From: Camellia lanceoleosa
Lineage: Eukaryota; Streptophyta; Magnoliopsida; Ericales; Theaceae
Length of the DNA stretch: 64,000 nucleotides
Assembly (NCBI GenBank): GCA_025200525.1
Contig: CM045762.1
Location: 24,927,374 to 24,991,373, forward strand
Reading direction: 5' to 3'
Shown here: piece by piece, positions 11,476 to 23,307 of the stretch
Position numbering within the stretch: position 1 is the stretch's first letter
Layout: the number at the start of each line of letters is the position of its first letter
Made by a program: the position numbers and the translations under genes
The notes under the pieces: model-generated
What the model saw: the letters and a program-made list of their open reading frames with translations, nothing else
The model's database searches: none
Told to the model about the DNA's origin: nothing

Positions 11476-14400
11476 TCATTCGACATCTTTTACTTCAGCT
11501 TCAACATCAACAACTGAAGAAAAATCCTTATCTGCAAAACCAAGGGTGAAAATTTCAAGAATACGTTAATTTTTAAGAACCAATAATATCTTAGGAGATC
11601 AAAAGGAATGGTTTGGAAGGAAGTTAAAAAGGGTTATTCTATTTCTTTGTTTTCTTTCTGTTATTCTCCAGAAAGTGAAGGTGGGGAGGATGGCTTATGA
11701 TTAATAATCATTTGCAATATTCATAAATACTTTCTTAAATTATAGCAAATCCAAGAGGACTTCACAAATACTTTATATTTACAAATACCTTTCTTGGAGC
11801 GAGGATAGAAATTTTTAAATGCTTCCCCAAATGTAGTAGATTGGTTGGAGAACGTCACAGGATCCCTTACAAACTCGTTGCCTACAACTGAATGAAAGCA
11901 AAATATTTCAGGCATACACAAGATGTGAAGACTAATTTTTAAAGGCTCTTCATAAATCAAGATATTGTTTTAAAATTAATTAACAGTGAGCAACTATTGC
12001 CACCATCAGATCCATTTTGTTCATTACGATACACGAGAGAAACAATAAATAAATTCCAAAATTGACAACATGATGCCAACATTATATGAGAAGTTGAGAC
12101 CACCCCCCCCCCCAAAAAAAAGAAAAAAAACTCCTCAAATTAAAGTTTTATGATTAGCTCAACTTAAAAAATTTTGATATTTTATTTCAAAAATATCAAA
12201 GTTTTGTACAACATATGAACTTATTATGGCAATGTTTCCTACTTTAGAAGCTTTTTTGAATTCTCATAATATAAAAAAAATGAGAAGAACTACAGAAAAA
12301 TTTTAGCTATCACTTCAAGTTTGATAAAATTACAATTAATGCTGAAACCAATATTTATATAAATATGCTTCTGAAGCATTTTAAACACCCTAGCCCTAGG
12401 ATGCTCCAACAAGAGAACAGAGAGAAGGGGGGATTACTATTGTAAATACACACACGCTACTATATAAACACCTAACACTGACCCGCCACATTTTCTAATC
12501 CGGACAGAGTTTTGGGCAGTGTGGATGAATGGTGATGAGCTGGTCATCGTAGGTCCTTTTGGGCACCAAGATGGTGAGAAAACACCAGAGGTGGAGGAGG
12601 TGAGAGTTATGGCAGCCTAATAGGAGAAAGGGTGGCAATAGAGAAAGAACTAAACTTTGCCAGAGGGGGTTGATGGCTTGCTGCATTCTCCATGTATGGA
12701 AAACATCCCCTTATATGAAGGAGTCAAAGCCATGGATGGTAGGTCAGCCAAGCACAATGTCCCATGATGGGGAAAGGTGGCTTAACCCCCTTTGTTCGAC
12801 AATCCAGAAGTTTCCAAACTATGAATTGTACCGAAGAGGAAACTGCAGTGGGTAGGTATGTTAAACCTTGAGGACTGTAGCAAGGATTTGCAGAGGTAGG
12901 TATGATGCATTCTTCGAGGTGTCACTGTTGGATAACTTGATATATATTGTTGAGCTTATTTCCTATTAATTTAAGCTTTTGTGGCAATTGACAGAGCTCG
13001 TGTAGGGAAAGGTCATAACCAGGGACAGAACTAGGAGAGGACTATAGGGGGCCATGACCCCCCTGTTTATGTGAAAAATATTATTTGCCATAAAATTTTA
13101 AAAATATATATATCATTTTATACATAAAATGACCTTCCAGTATAACAAAAATATATCTCACTTTCCCCCATCTTGCATTCTCTTTCTATTTTGCACCAAA
13201 AAACCTTTTTCATCCTATTAGAAATTGCTTCCATCATATTTAATTTTTTTTTCTATATATTGGTTCAATGGTTAAGATTTGACTTAATAACCTTGAAGTT
13301 ATGGGTACAAATCTTGGGACCACCGCTTTGTGCATTATGCCAAAGGTTAGGTGTGTACTCAATCTTTCTCCTCCCAAACATACATTAATGTGTACTAATT
13401 GGGCGGCGTTGTTTTTTTATATATATCTAATTTATATATCATATTGTGCACACAAATGTATATAATGAAAAAAAATTAACTTTCTTTTGGCCCCTCTGGT
13501 AATAAAATCCTAGTTTTGTCCCTGGTCATAGGTCAAAGTTTCTCCATTTGGATTTGCATACTGTACACACGAATGTATACAATGAAAAAAAATTAATTTT
13601 CTTTTGGCCCCTCTAGTAATGAAATCCTAGTTTCGTCCCTGGTCATAGGTCCAAGTTTCTCCATTTGGATTTGTTCCCATTTGCATTTTGCTTCTCTCTA
13701 TGTATTTATGTTTGCATCTCCACATGCAAGAAGGGATTGCACGTGAGAGAGGGTGTTGGATAACATAATATACATTGTTGGGCCCATTTCCTAACAGCTT
13801 AAGCTTTTGACAAATGGTGATCTAACAGTCACATATTTTGGTCAAAGCCACACTCTCCAGTCTGGGTGGAATCACTCCAAAGGGTGAGACAGGCAACCTT
13901 GATGATCCCTTAACACTATCTTCCAAGCAACACACCTCTAGTGATCCCGAGTGGGGTTCTTAGGCCCTGATCCCGACCTAAACTGGTGTAATAGGTATGG
14001 AATTGTTTAGAGACCAAGTATAAATAGGAGATCCATTGGTGAAATCCACTCAGCAGGGGTTACTCGGCTGAGCCAAAAGTGGGGGCCAATTTGTGAGGTA
14101 AAACATTCAATAACTGCCTCCAAATTTCAGGAGGTTCATAAGACATTAGGCTAAGATGAAAATTATGGTAAAATCAATTCTATGATCAATTCTGGTACTG
14201 ACATGCTCCTGCAAAACTTACCAAAAAACCAAAGTGTCCAGTAAAACCAATGAGTCAAGTCACAAATAGAATGTCATCACCATAATATTGTAAGAGAGTG
14301 GTAATACAAATTTTAGAAATTAATATAGTATATTGGCCCAGACTCGGTAGTTTACCGGAGAAAGGTTGAGTACAAAAGGGGCACAGCTGCAAATCATCAT

Positions 14401-17400
14401 TGATAGCAGATCTGCAGGAAATTGCATCAGCAATGAGGTTTTAGTTTATTTTTTCTCTTTTGATAAGTAATTGCATCAGTCATGAAGTTAAGTAACTTAC
14501 GAGGCAAAACAATTATGTAGAAGGCTTCATAAATTTTCCTCACATCATAATGGGTAATAAGTTATAATTATGACTCATCTTACCTGAAAATCTGAAACTC
14601 ATTTCCACAGTTTGGACACTGCATTTAGAGCGGAGAGTCAAGGAAAAGGAATCAATAAGCGCAAAAGAGAGTGAAACTTATTCAATAACATGCTTCATGT
14701 ATAATAACCACCCAACGGAACAATATTTTTCTGCTTTTACATTATATTGTTTCTTTATTACATTTAAAGTGAATTCTACAAAAGCAGAGGGCAACCAAGC
14801 AGCATCAGACAGAGATACAAATTTCACAAGGTAACACCTCCAATTTTCATGATTGTGCAGGTAAGTGCATTGTGTGTCTAGATTCTCTAGAAAGCCATAT
14901 CAAAAAATAAAATAAAGAAAAAAATGGAAGTTTCAAACCTTAGTTGCACGAAGCGGGAGCGGGGGCGGGAGCGGGAGTGGGAGCGGGAGCGGGGAAGCGT
15001 GAGCTGATAGAAGTTTCTTAGGTTGGGAGCGCCTCGGGAAGCGGTAATATATATATATATATATATTTTTAATAGTTATTTCTAAAATATATTTATTATA
15101 TAAAGGTGAGTTAAATAATTATTTTTAAATATATTTATTATTTTTATCTTAGATATTATTTTTATAGATAATATTTTTAATTTGTTTATATATATTTTTT
15201 AATTTTTAATTGATATATATTATAAATAAAAAACAGTAAAATAATAAAATATGTTAAAAAACAGTAAAGTAATAAAAAATAGTAAAATAATAATTTATTT
15301 TATAAATCTTATTAGATTTTTTTTATTATATTTAATTTAATTAGATTTATTATATTATTATATAACAAATTATATTATTTATTATATTTATTATCTATTA
15401 TATTATTATGTAACAAATATATTTATTATCTATTATATTATTATATAACAAATTATATTATTTATTATATTTATTATATGTTAGAAACGGAGCAGCACAG
15501 ATCGAAGAGAGAGAGAGAGAGAGAGAAGGCGAGATCGATCGCGATGGCGATGGCGATGGCGAAGGCGATGTGGAGAAGGCGATGGCGATCGCGAGAAGAT
15601 CGATCGCGAGCAGATCGAAGGTCAGGAGCAGATCGAAGGTCCAGGCGATGTCGAAGGTCGATCTCGAAGGTCCAGGCGATGTCGAAGGTCGATCTCGAAG
15701 GTCCAGGCGATGTCGAAGGAGAAGGCAGCAGCGAGTTCAGGTTTCTCTCTCTCTCTCTCCCTTGCGATCCCATCTTGGACTGGATCGCGTTTCTGTCTCC
15801 ACAGAAACGCGATTCCTACACGTTTCTTTCTAGGAAGCGCGGAATCGCGATTCTGACTCCGAATCGTCACCAGTTTGCACGATTCCTGCAACTAAGTTTC
15901 AAACTACTAAACTATGTTGCTTTACATGCACTACGAACATATTTAGAGATAAAAACCTTGCTACAAGAAGTGTAATATTTAGAAATACAACAAAAGGCAA
16001 TTGAAATGTCTACATACATATTATAGTTGGGAGTTTCTCCCTAAGACTGCTACATAACAATTATTTATTTATTTATTTACCCAACTTCCCACTCCAGTCT
16101 CTCCAGGTGAGAAATTAGTCGAAAAAACCTTAAAATTATGGATTTCGCAAATGTTTTCTTTACAGTAATGTGAAATCAATCAACACAAGGTCTTCTATAT
16201 CTTCCCAGCCAAGTCATATATTCTTTACACAATTGGTCATGCGGTTGGTTGATTTACAGTAGGTTCATTCAAGAACATAGTTCGTCTCCCATAAAGCACT
16301 TCCTTGATAGTTTGTCTCCCATAAACAAATAATTAAAAAGGCTTATGAAGATTTTAATCATCTGATTAATGCACATGCTTAATTATTCCTCCAAATAATA
16401 GCACTAAACATTATATTTGAATAAACAGTATATCTGGCAATAAATTCACAATAAGAGAATCTGTCCGAAGGGGTGAATCCCATCTTTCATGGCAGTGAAA
16501 AACAGCCAGCATACATGGACAATTTTAAGAATGAATGTGTCCACACATATGCAATTGCTAAAAATCTCAAAATAACAGTAAAAGAATATTACTCATATCA
16601 TCAAACATTGACCAAATATTAGGAGTAACTCAGTTATAAGAACACTTCAAGATACAGCGATAAACCAAGATGCTGGACTCTGTCTCGAAGTACAAGCCGG
16701 CATGAAAACTAGAACAACGTCTCCATATAACATAATAAATATAAATGTGTGATTGTGTTGGTATGCTTATGAAGACGTGATCAATTACTTCTGTCTCTCT
16801 TTGGCACAAGACACGATCAATCATTTAAATTATGGAGTGATTGGAAAGAAGCTTGTTTCATGTGCCCAATGAAACAGTCAATCAACAAGATGAAAATTAT
16901 AAGGACTAGAGCAGATGAACAAAAGTTAAAGTAGCCTCACACTGCTTTGAACTATTTCTCGTCCTGCCCACCACAGAAAAGCTCCCAAACCCACAATTGG
17001 TAGAATCACTGCAAGGAGCTGGATGTGAAAAAACATCACAAACAATCAGATCCAATGACAAAAATTGGCTCGACTTTCAAGTTAGTAATATCAGAAAATA
17101 CCTCACAAGGTAAATGTTGCTGATATATAATGGTCAACAGATATCAACTGAATTAAAGCATTTAAACAATGTATGGAAAATATCTCAGATTTTTAGAGAC
17201 ATGAAATGTGGCACTGGCACCATAGGAAAAGTACTTGAATCAAAGCAATGGATGTTGCCAATGCCAACCCAGAAATTATAGTTGGACAAGAGGGTGAATG
17301 ACACAGCGAGCAAAGTAACAAGTCAAACACAAACAATCTAGCATGAGATTATTTAGATAGTATAACATATCTTCTTAGCACATCTCCAATCCTTCATCAA

Positions 17401-17936
17401 TTTTTTCATGAAATTCCAATTTGATGAAAAAATGGCTAAAAATGTGCTCTACCCATTTCATCAAATCTGTGTCAAATCAAGGGAGAGACAAATTTTCCAT
17501 TGAATCAAGATGAACAAAATCTTTCACCAAATTTCCAACAATCATATTTTTACTCGAATTAATTTTAAAAAGAGTACCGATTGGAGATGGTTTTCTTCCA
17601 TCAAAAATTGTTAAAACAGTTTTTACCATAAGTTTATAATTTTTTGAAAAGATTTGATGAAACGAAAGGAGGGCAAAAATTGGAGTGTTCCACATCAAAT
17701 TAAACTTTTAACCAAAACTTCACTAAAATTTGATGAAAAAAAAGGAGTAAAGATTGGAGATGCACAAGTACTGGATTAAAATTCAAAAACACATGAAACA
17801 TGTTGGCAGGAAAGAAGATAGAAAAATTAAAGGCTAAACAATAAACATATGTACACAACAGTAATCCAAGGTAAAAATTCTGCATACAGGTCCTTTCAGA
17901 GATAGTGTATGTTGGTTGTGTGAGTAAACCTAGATA

Positions 17937-17984
<48 letters not shown>

Positions 17985-18420
17985 CCCAAACAGAGACAAT
18001 TGCATCCAAAACCCAACCAAGCTGTCCAGTCATGGAAAGATAAGTCAAGCCCGCAGCCAAAGCAAGATTACCCAAAATCCTAGCAGTGCTGCTATTATCT
18101 CTCCCACCACCACCACCACCATTAAACCCAAACCCTTGATTGAATTTAACCACAACCACCCTCTTCTTCCTCTTCCACCCCTCCTCCCCCACTAAAATCC
18201 CATCTTTATCCCTACCCACTTCCAAGAATGACCATCTCTCTCTAAAAACCCCCAACTTGAACCTTCTTTGATGCAGAGAACCAATCTTTGTTCTCGAAAC
18301 AGAGTGACAGTTAATGGGTTCTGAGAATCTCAACCCACAACATCTCTGTCTCTTAATTCGATCATCATGTGAGGTGTTTAAGGCTGAAAGATTGATAGAA
18401 ATTTGTGGCAGTGTTGTCAT
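11476..18420 (-). CDS. Predicted plastid membrane protein with two CxxC pairs
   Basis: Six exons on the minus strand join in phase: 18420-17986, 17018-16941, 14618-14584, 14411-14356, 11887-11789, 11531-11476, all with GT..AG junctions, giving 252 residues. Start chosen at 18420 (MTTLPQISINLSALNTSHDD); an in-frame ATG at 18474 would add 18 residues. Residues 1 to about 110 are basic and Ser/Arg-rich like a chloroplast transit peptide, with a glycine run. Two hydrophobic segments follow: ILGNLALAAGLTYLSMTG, and LLAVILPIVGLGAFLWWAG in exon 2. Then come CPNCGNEFQIF (exon 3) and LCPFCTQPFS (exon 4), together a plausible zinc or redox site, and an acidic C-terminus ending DVEAEVKDVE. I recall conserved uncharacterised plant proteins with this layout but can assign no function. 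Introns carry at least four mobile elements. It converges with the small gene on its left. Confidence 0.85.
13020..13524. mobile_element. hAT-type MITE in intron 4 of the minus-strand gene
   Basis: Termini are CAGGGACAGAACTAGGA and the complement of CTAGTTTTGTCCCTG, a good hAT-like TIR. Flanks gtcataac and gtcatagg match at 6 of 8 positions, an aged 8 bp target duplication. It carries a tRNA-like segment near 13262. Confidence 0.7.
13438..13670. repeat. Tandem duplication of the hAT MITE right end
   Basis: About 119 bp (catattgtgcacacaaatg ... ctccatttggatttg) occurs twice in a row with a few substitutions, at 13438-13556 and 13557-13670. It includes the MITE terminus, its target-site base pairs and host flank, so the duplication came after insertion. 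Confidence 0.75.
14939..15896. mobile_element. ~1 kb nonautonomous TIR element, copy 2 (perfect 8 bp TSD)
   Basis: Begins CTTAGTTGCACGAAGCGGG and ends GCACGATTCCTGCAACTAAG; the first 10 bp are perfect inverted termini. It is flanked by tttcaaac at 14931-14938 and 15897-15904, a perfect 8 bp target duplication. The internal order matches copy 1: GGGAGC repeats, AT-rich centre, GAGA and GATCGA-rich tract with a direct repeat (tcgaaggtccaggcgatg), and right-end GAAACGCG/GGAATCGCG repeats. It sits in intron 2 of the minus-strand gene and has no convincing coding frame. Confidence 0.9.
17378..17766. mobile_element. MITE with CATCTCCAATC inverted termini
   Basis: Left end GCACATCTCCAATCCTTCAT; the complement of the right end reads GTGCATCTCCAATCTTTACT. 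It lies in intron 1 of the minus-strand gene. No coding content. Confidence 0.6.
17939..17985. repeat. (GT)n(GA)n microsatellite at a 5' splice site
   Basis: On the minus strand, exon 1 of the plastid-protein gene ends at 17986 and the intron starts GTCTCTCTCTC followed by (CA)n. The donor itself is part of the microsatellite and is a poor match to GTAAGT beyond GT. Confidence 0.8.
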
Positions 18421-18624
18421 GGCCAAAAATGGAAGAAGTTCAAAACAGTGATTTTGGGTTTGCCTCTGGATCATTCATAGCTTTTCAAGAGATAAACACA
18501 AATGGAGTTTTCTTAGCTCCATATATTAATTAATATTATATTATTATTATTAATTTTATTTATTATATAAATTATAAATATTTAAAATTATGTTATATTA
18601 TCCATTAATATATTAATCTACACA

Positions 18625-19522
18625 TAGGGGCGTATTTGATTCGCGGGATAAGGGGGTGGACTATCTACTATTTGAATTGTAATTCAAATAGTGTTCCTTA
18701 TCCGCCTTTTGATTTTTTTTTAGTCCGTCAGACTCCATATCCGGCCAGACTCCTTATCTCCTATATAGGGGACTATTGTGCCATAGGGGGTATGGGATTG
18801 TTTTGCGGGACTAATCACAGTTTGGATTAGATGATGAAATGACCATTTTGACCCTCTACTATTTAATTATGTATTATATTTAATAAAATTCAATAAAATT
18901 TAAATGTCTCAATTTAAAAAAAAAATAATTTTATTTAACTTTTTATTGATGTTTTATTTATTTAATTTTTTCAAATAATTTTTTATAGATATTTTATTGA
19001 TGTTTTATTTTAAAATTTTATTTATGTTTTATTTAATTTCATTATTTAAATTTAATAGATGTTTTATTTAATTTCATTTTTTGATTATTATTATTTTTAA
19101 AAACAAATTTATTTAAAATTTAAATTAAAAAAATTATATATTTTTTTATTGATATTTTATTTATTTATTTTTTTTTAAAAAAATAAATTTATTTAATTGT
19201 GAAAAAAATAAAATAAAATAATTTTTATTTAATCTAGTTAAAAATAATTTAAATATTAAAGATATATTTAATATTGCTATCACTTAGTAAACAATTGAAA
19301 AAGGGTAAAATAGTCTTTTGTTCATTTATCCTATCTAGTCCGTCCAACCAAACGTTGAATTCACTAAAAATAGTTATTTCCAGACATCTAATCCCATGAA
19401 AAAACAAACACAGGATATATATCCAATCCACCCAAATAGTCCGGGGGATTCACAGTCCAAGGACTCAAGTCCGATGGATTCTAATCCCCCCTTATTTAGT
19501 CCGTCCAATCAAACACACCCTA
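18625..19522. mobile_element. MITE of a tandem pair, copy A
   Basis: Begins TAGGGGCGTATTTGATT and ends CAATCAAACACACCCTA, an imperfect inverted pair. It is AT-rich with no coding content. It aligns with copy B at an offset of about 865 bp (for example tttggattag at 18821 and 19686). A perfect hairpin with 11 bp arms lies at 18667-18692. Termini of the GGGTGTGTTTG type are common in PIF/Harbinger MITEs; the family is inferred. Confidence 0.7.
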
Positions 19523-20382
19523 TGGGGGGTTTATTTACTGTGCGGATTGTAATCCGCACAGTAAATCCAATCCGATGTTTGGTTTTTTAGTCATGGGACA
19601 TGGAGTCGTGGGACTCCTTATCCCCCTTATAAGGGATTATACTATCCTGGGGGGGGTGGGACAATTTTGGGGGGATTATTTACTGTTTGGATTAGGTGGT
19701 GAAATGACCATTTTGACCCTCTACTATTTAATTATTTATTATATTTAGTAAAATTTAATAAAATTTAAATGTCTCAATTTAAAAATAAAATAATTTTATT
19801 TAACTTTTTATTTATGTTTAATTTTTTAAATAATTTTTTATAGATATTTTATTGATATTTTATTTTAAAATTTTGTTTATATTTTATTTAATTTCATTAT
19901 TTAAATGTTAATAGATGTTTTATTTAATTATTGTTCAATTATTATTATTTTTAAAAACAAATTTATTTAAAATTTTAATTAAAAAAATAATATAAATTTT
20001 TATTGATATTTTATTTATTTATTTATTTATTTTAAAAAAAATAAATTTTTTTGATTGTGTAAAAAATAAAATAAAATAAATTTTTATTTAATCTAGCTAA
20101 AAATAATTAAAATATTAAAGATATGTTTAATATTGTTATTACTTAGCAAACAATTAAAAAAAGATAAAATAGTCTTTTGTTCATTTATCTTATCTAGTTC
20201 GTCCAACCAAACGTTAGATTCACTAAAAATAGTCCTTTCCAGACATCTAATCCCATAAAAAAACAAACACAGGATACATATCCAATCCAATCAAATAGTC
20301 CGAGGGATTCATAGTCTCAGAACTCTAAGTCCGATAGATTCTAATCCCCCTTATCCAGTCCGTTCAATCAAACACACCCTTA
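19521..20382. mobile_element. MITE of a tandem pair, copy B
   Basis: Abuts copy A and ends TTCAATCAAACACACCCTTA. The body is close to copy A, but the left 150 bp differs. A perfect hairpin with 14 bp arms lies at 19534-19565 at the position matching the copy A hairpin. No coding content. Confidence 0.7.
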
Positions 20383-20391
20383 TATTTTTTA

Positions 20392-22647
20392 CTAGCGGTA
20401 ACCCGTGCGATGCACGGAAAAATAGACTATATATATTTTGTGTGATAAATAAATCATCTTAATTTTAAATTATATCTTAATAGCGACAAGCCATAATATT
20501 AAGCCATCTAGGTAGATGTTAACAATAATTAACCCACAAAATTTTACAATAAAATTATTAATTAAATTTTTTTTGAGAATAACAGTATCACAATCACTTG
20601 ATAACATAAATAACTTGTATCAAACTAAACAAAACATTAAAAGAGAGAAATTTTATAAGCTCAGAAAAGTTATCATAAATTTACTTGGACTTTTAAATCA
20701 GTGGTTTATATTATTATTGTGGGATCAAATTATGAATAAATATCAACTTTTAATTATAATTTATAAGTAATTTTTTAAAAATTTTAATCTAAATTTGTTG
20801 CCTGGCTTATAAAAAGAACTTCTCAAACAAATCATTAATTGATTATATTAGCAACTTTCTATCTTTGATTTCCTCTATCAATAACACACTCATATCATAA
20901 CAAAGTATAAATCATTCTTTATAGTTTGAATAATACTTGCATAATTCCTACGTCATTTTAAAAATTAATCAAGATAAGAATGTCATAGTATTATAAAAAT
21001 TATATAAGAGAATAGTTTTAATAAATTTTATTTATAAAAAAATGATAAAAAATTATTTGAATTGTACTTGAAAAAATGTAGCAAATGATAGCTTTAATCA
21101 TTATATACTCAAAAAAAAAAAATTATATCGGTTACTCAACGAAAAAATGGTCAAATACAAATAAAGTCATGAACATTGAATTAAATCATATGGGCTTTAA
21201 ATTGATAGTATAATCTAGCAAATCAACTAATAATAACATAGAGATATTGATAAATATGTAGTACTTCCCTATCATCTTTGTATTATATTCATTAATTTCA
21301 TATATTATATGAAAGTTTTATTCGTCTCGATCCTTCAATAAAATAAGGATCAAGAAAACAAATTTGATAAGAAATTGATTCTAAACTTAATTATTGAAAA
21401 AACAAAAATTTCAAAGAGATAATTTAGAGATGGGATTGAAGAAATACTATAACGAATGACAATCTTATAAAAAAATTAAAAAAACAAAAACATAACAATG
21501 ATCTAAAGCAACTTATTTTTAATAACTAATAAAAAGAATCTCAAATTATTACTTTTTATAAATATAGTGAAAAAAATTAATTTTGTGAGATTTTTGTGCT
21601 ACCTTCTTCCATGTAGCCTTTATTATTTCATTATTAATACTATTCTCATTCATAGCGATAATTTTTAATTTTTATTTATTTACCTTTTTTTTTATTTACA
21701 ATCTTTATCATTTGGTAGATAATAACGAATAATAAAAATTATCAAGAGAAGGTTAAGAATTTAATAAGAGATAAGAAGTTATAGATAAGAGCATTTTATA
21801 AGATAAAAAATGTAAAATAAAAAAAGATAATATGTGATAGAAAAAAAAAAGAGTAAATCAAAATAAAGATTTAGATATATATATTTTTGATAGATATATA
21901 GATTAACAAATCATATCTTTATCTAAATTTTATTATTTTAATTTTTTGAAAATCAATTATTTAATCTTTATCTTTATTTGTAGGCCACGAAATTAATCTT
22001 TATAAATTATTTATCAATTTTTATATGTTTATTTATCTATAAGTCATGAAATTATTTTTTTAAAATAGTTTTTAAAATTTTTATCCATATCTATAGGTCA
22101 TGAAATAAATTTTCATAAATTATTTATGAATTTTTATATGTTTATCTATAATGAAATTAATTAAAGTACGAAATGAGGGAAAAAAAAGAAGAGAGTAATT
22201 TTGTTTTTTCTTAAAAAAAATCAATTATTTAATCTTTATCTTTATTTGTAGGCCATGAAATTAATTTTTATAAGTTATTTATCAACTTTCATTTGTTTAT
22301 TTATGGGAAGAAATTTTAAATTATCTATAAATTATGAAATTAATTTTTTTAAATTAATTGTTTATTTTTTATCTTTATCTGTAGATTATAAAATTAATTT
22401 TCAGTTTTTATATGTTTATCTATATGGAAGAATTTTGAAATTCAAATCTTTATCCATAAGTAATGAAATTAATTTTAATTTTAATTAATCAAACAAATAA
22501 AAAATGAAGAAAAATAGAAAACATGATAGGCAATCAAAGAAGGTTGCCACGTAAGAAAGAGAGTGTTTTAAAATTATGAGAATTTAAAAATAAATATTTA
22601 GAAATTTTTGACAAAATAACTATATTTGGTTATATATAGAGTATAGA
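20392..22647 (-). mobile_element. Nonautonomous Helitron
   Basis: Read on the minus strand the element starts TCTATACTCTATATATAACC (22647 downward) and ends with the hairpin CCGTGC ATC GCACGG (20417-20403), then GGTTACCG and CTAG (20395-20392). These are the TC 5' end and hairpin plus CTRR 3' end typical of Helitrons. The flanking bases, read on the minus strand, are A before TC and T after CTAG, as expected for AT insertion without duplication. It is 2256 bp, very AT-rich, with no Rep/helicase. Loose ~90 bp repeats (tttatctttatttgtaggcc) fill 21955-22480. Confidence 0.75.
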
Positions 22648-22984
22648 TTTAAATTTTAATACAGACACATGTACTTTTCTTCTTCTCTTACCCGTAGCAA
22701 CTCTATTAGTTTCCATCGGATCGTTCATAGTTGCTCTTGAGAGGTTTGATCGTTTGATCTAACGGCCATTGATTATGAACCAAGGTACGAATAACTAACT
22801 AAAATTCCATTTTCAGGGATAATTTGAAAAGTTAGTAAAAAGAGTTTTTAACTTTTAATTTATCTTAATTTATATCATTTCTTATATTTTTTTACATATA
22901 AAAGGATAAAAAAGATAAAAAAAATTTTAAAAAATTAACTTTTAATCAACTTCTCAAATCACTCCTCAATAGTTTTGGATCCCA

Positions 22985-23205
22985 TTTGATGTTTGGCAAG
23001 TTGGTTTGTGACTAGCCACTAAAGACAAAATAGATTATTTTAGCCATAACAAACAAAACATTACATCAAATTATAATCATTATACTATTCTCTCACAAAA
23101 ACAGTTTAAAAAGTCAAAAAGTCCTTTTGAAACCAACCTTTTTAGCCCAGGTTAAAATAGCCAAAAAATTAAAAAGTCAACCCACTTCTCAAACGGAGGC
23201 TAAGA
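22985..23205. repeat. MITE-like repeat, family member 1
   Basis: It shares words such as gttaaaatagccaaaaaatt, aaaaagtcaa and cccacttctcaaac with 47850-47985 and, inverted, with 53060-53310. Boundaries are approximate. Confidence 0.45.
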
Positions 23206-23307
23206 GCATTTTGATTTATCACATCACCAACTGAGTTGTTTCTTTCAAATTTTTCCTTTAAAATTTGGGTTTGAGTATCCATAATTCATGTTAATGTTAA
23301 CATATTT

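Larger units (their letters stand above)
12930..13818. repeat. Two related TGTTGGATAAC fragments flanking the hAT MITE
   Basis: The segments 12930-12995 and 13756-13818 share TGTTGGATAAC, atattgttg, ttcctaa and ttaagcttttg in the same order. They look like ends of an old LTR, but no internal coding region or primer site was seen. Confidence 0.4.

Noticed and set aside
15474..15975. Arg/Ser-rich frames on both strands
   Set aside because: They arise from GATCGA and GAGA repeats in copy 2 of the ~1 kb element and are not conserved in copy 1.
22255..22488. 77-codon frame in the Helitron
   Set aside because: AT-rich repeat translation (Ile/Asn/Phe/Lys) with no Rep or helicase motif.
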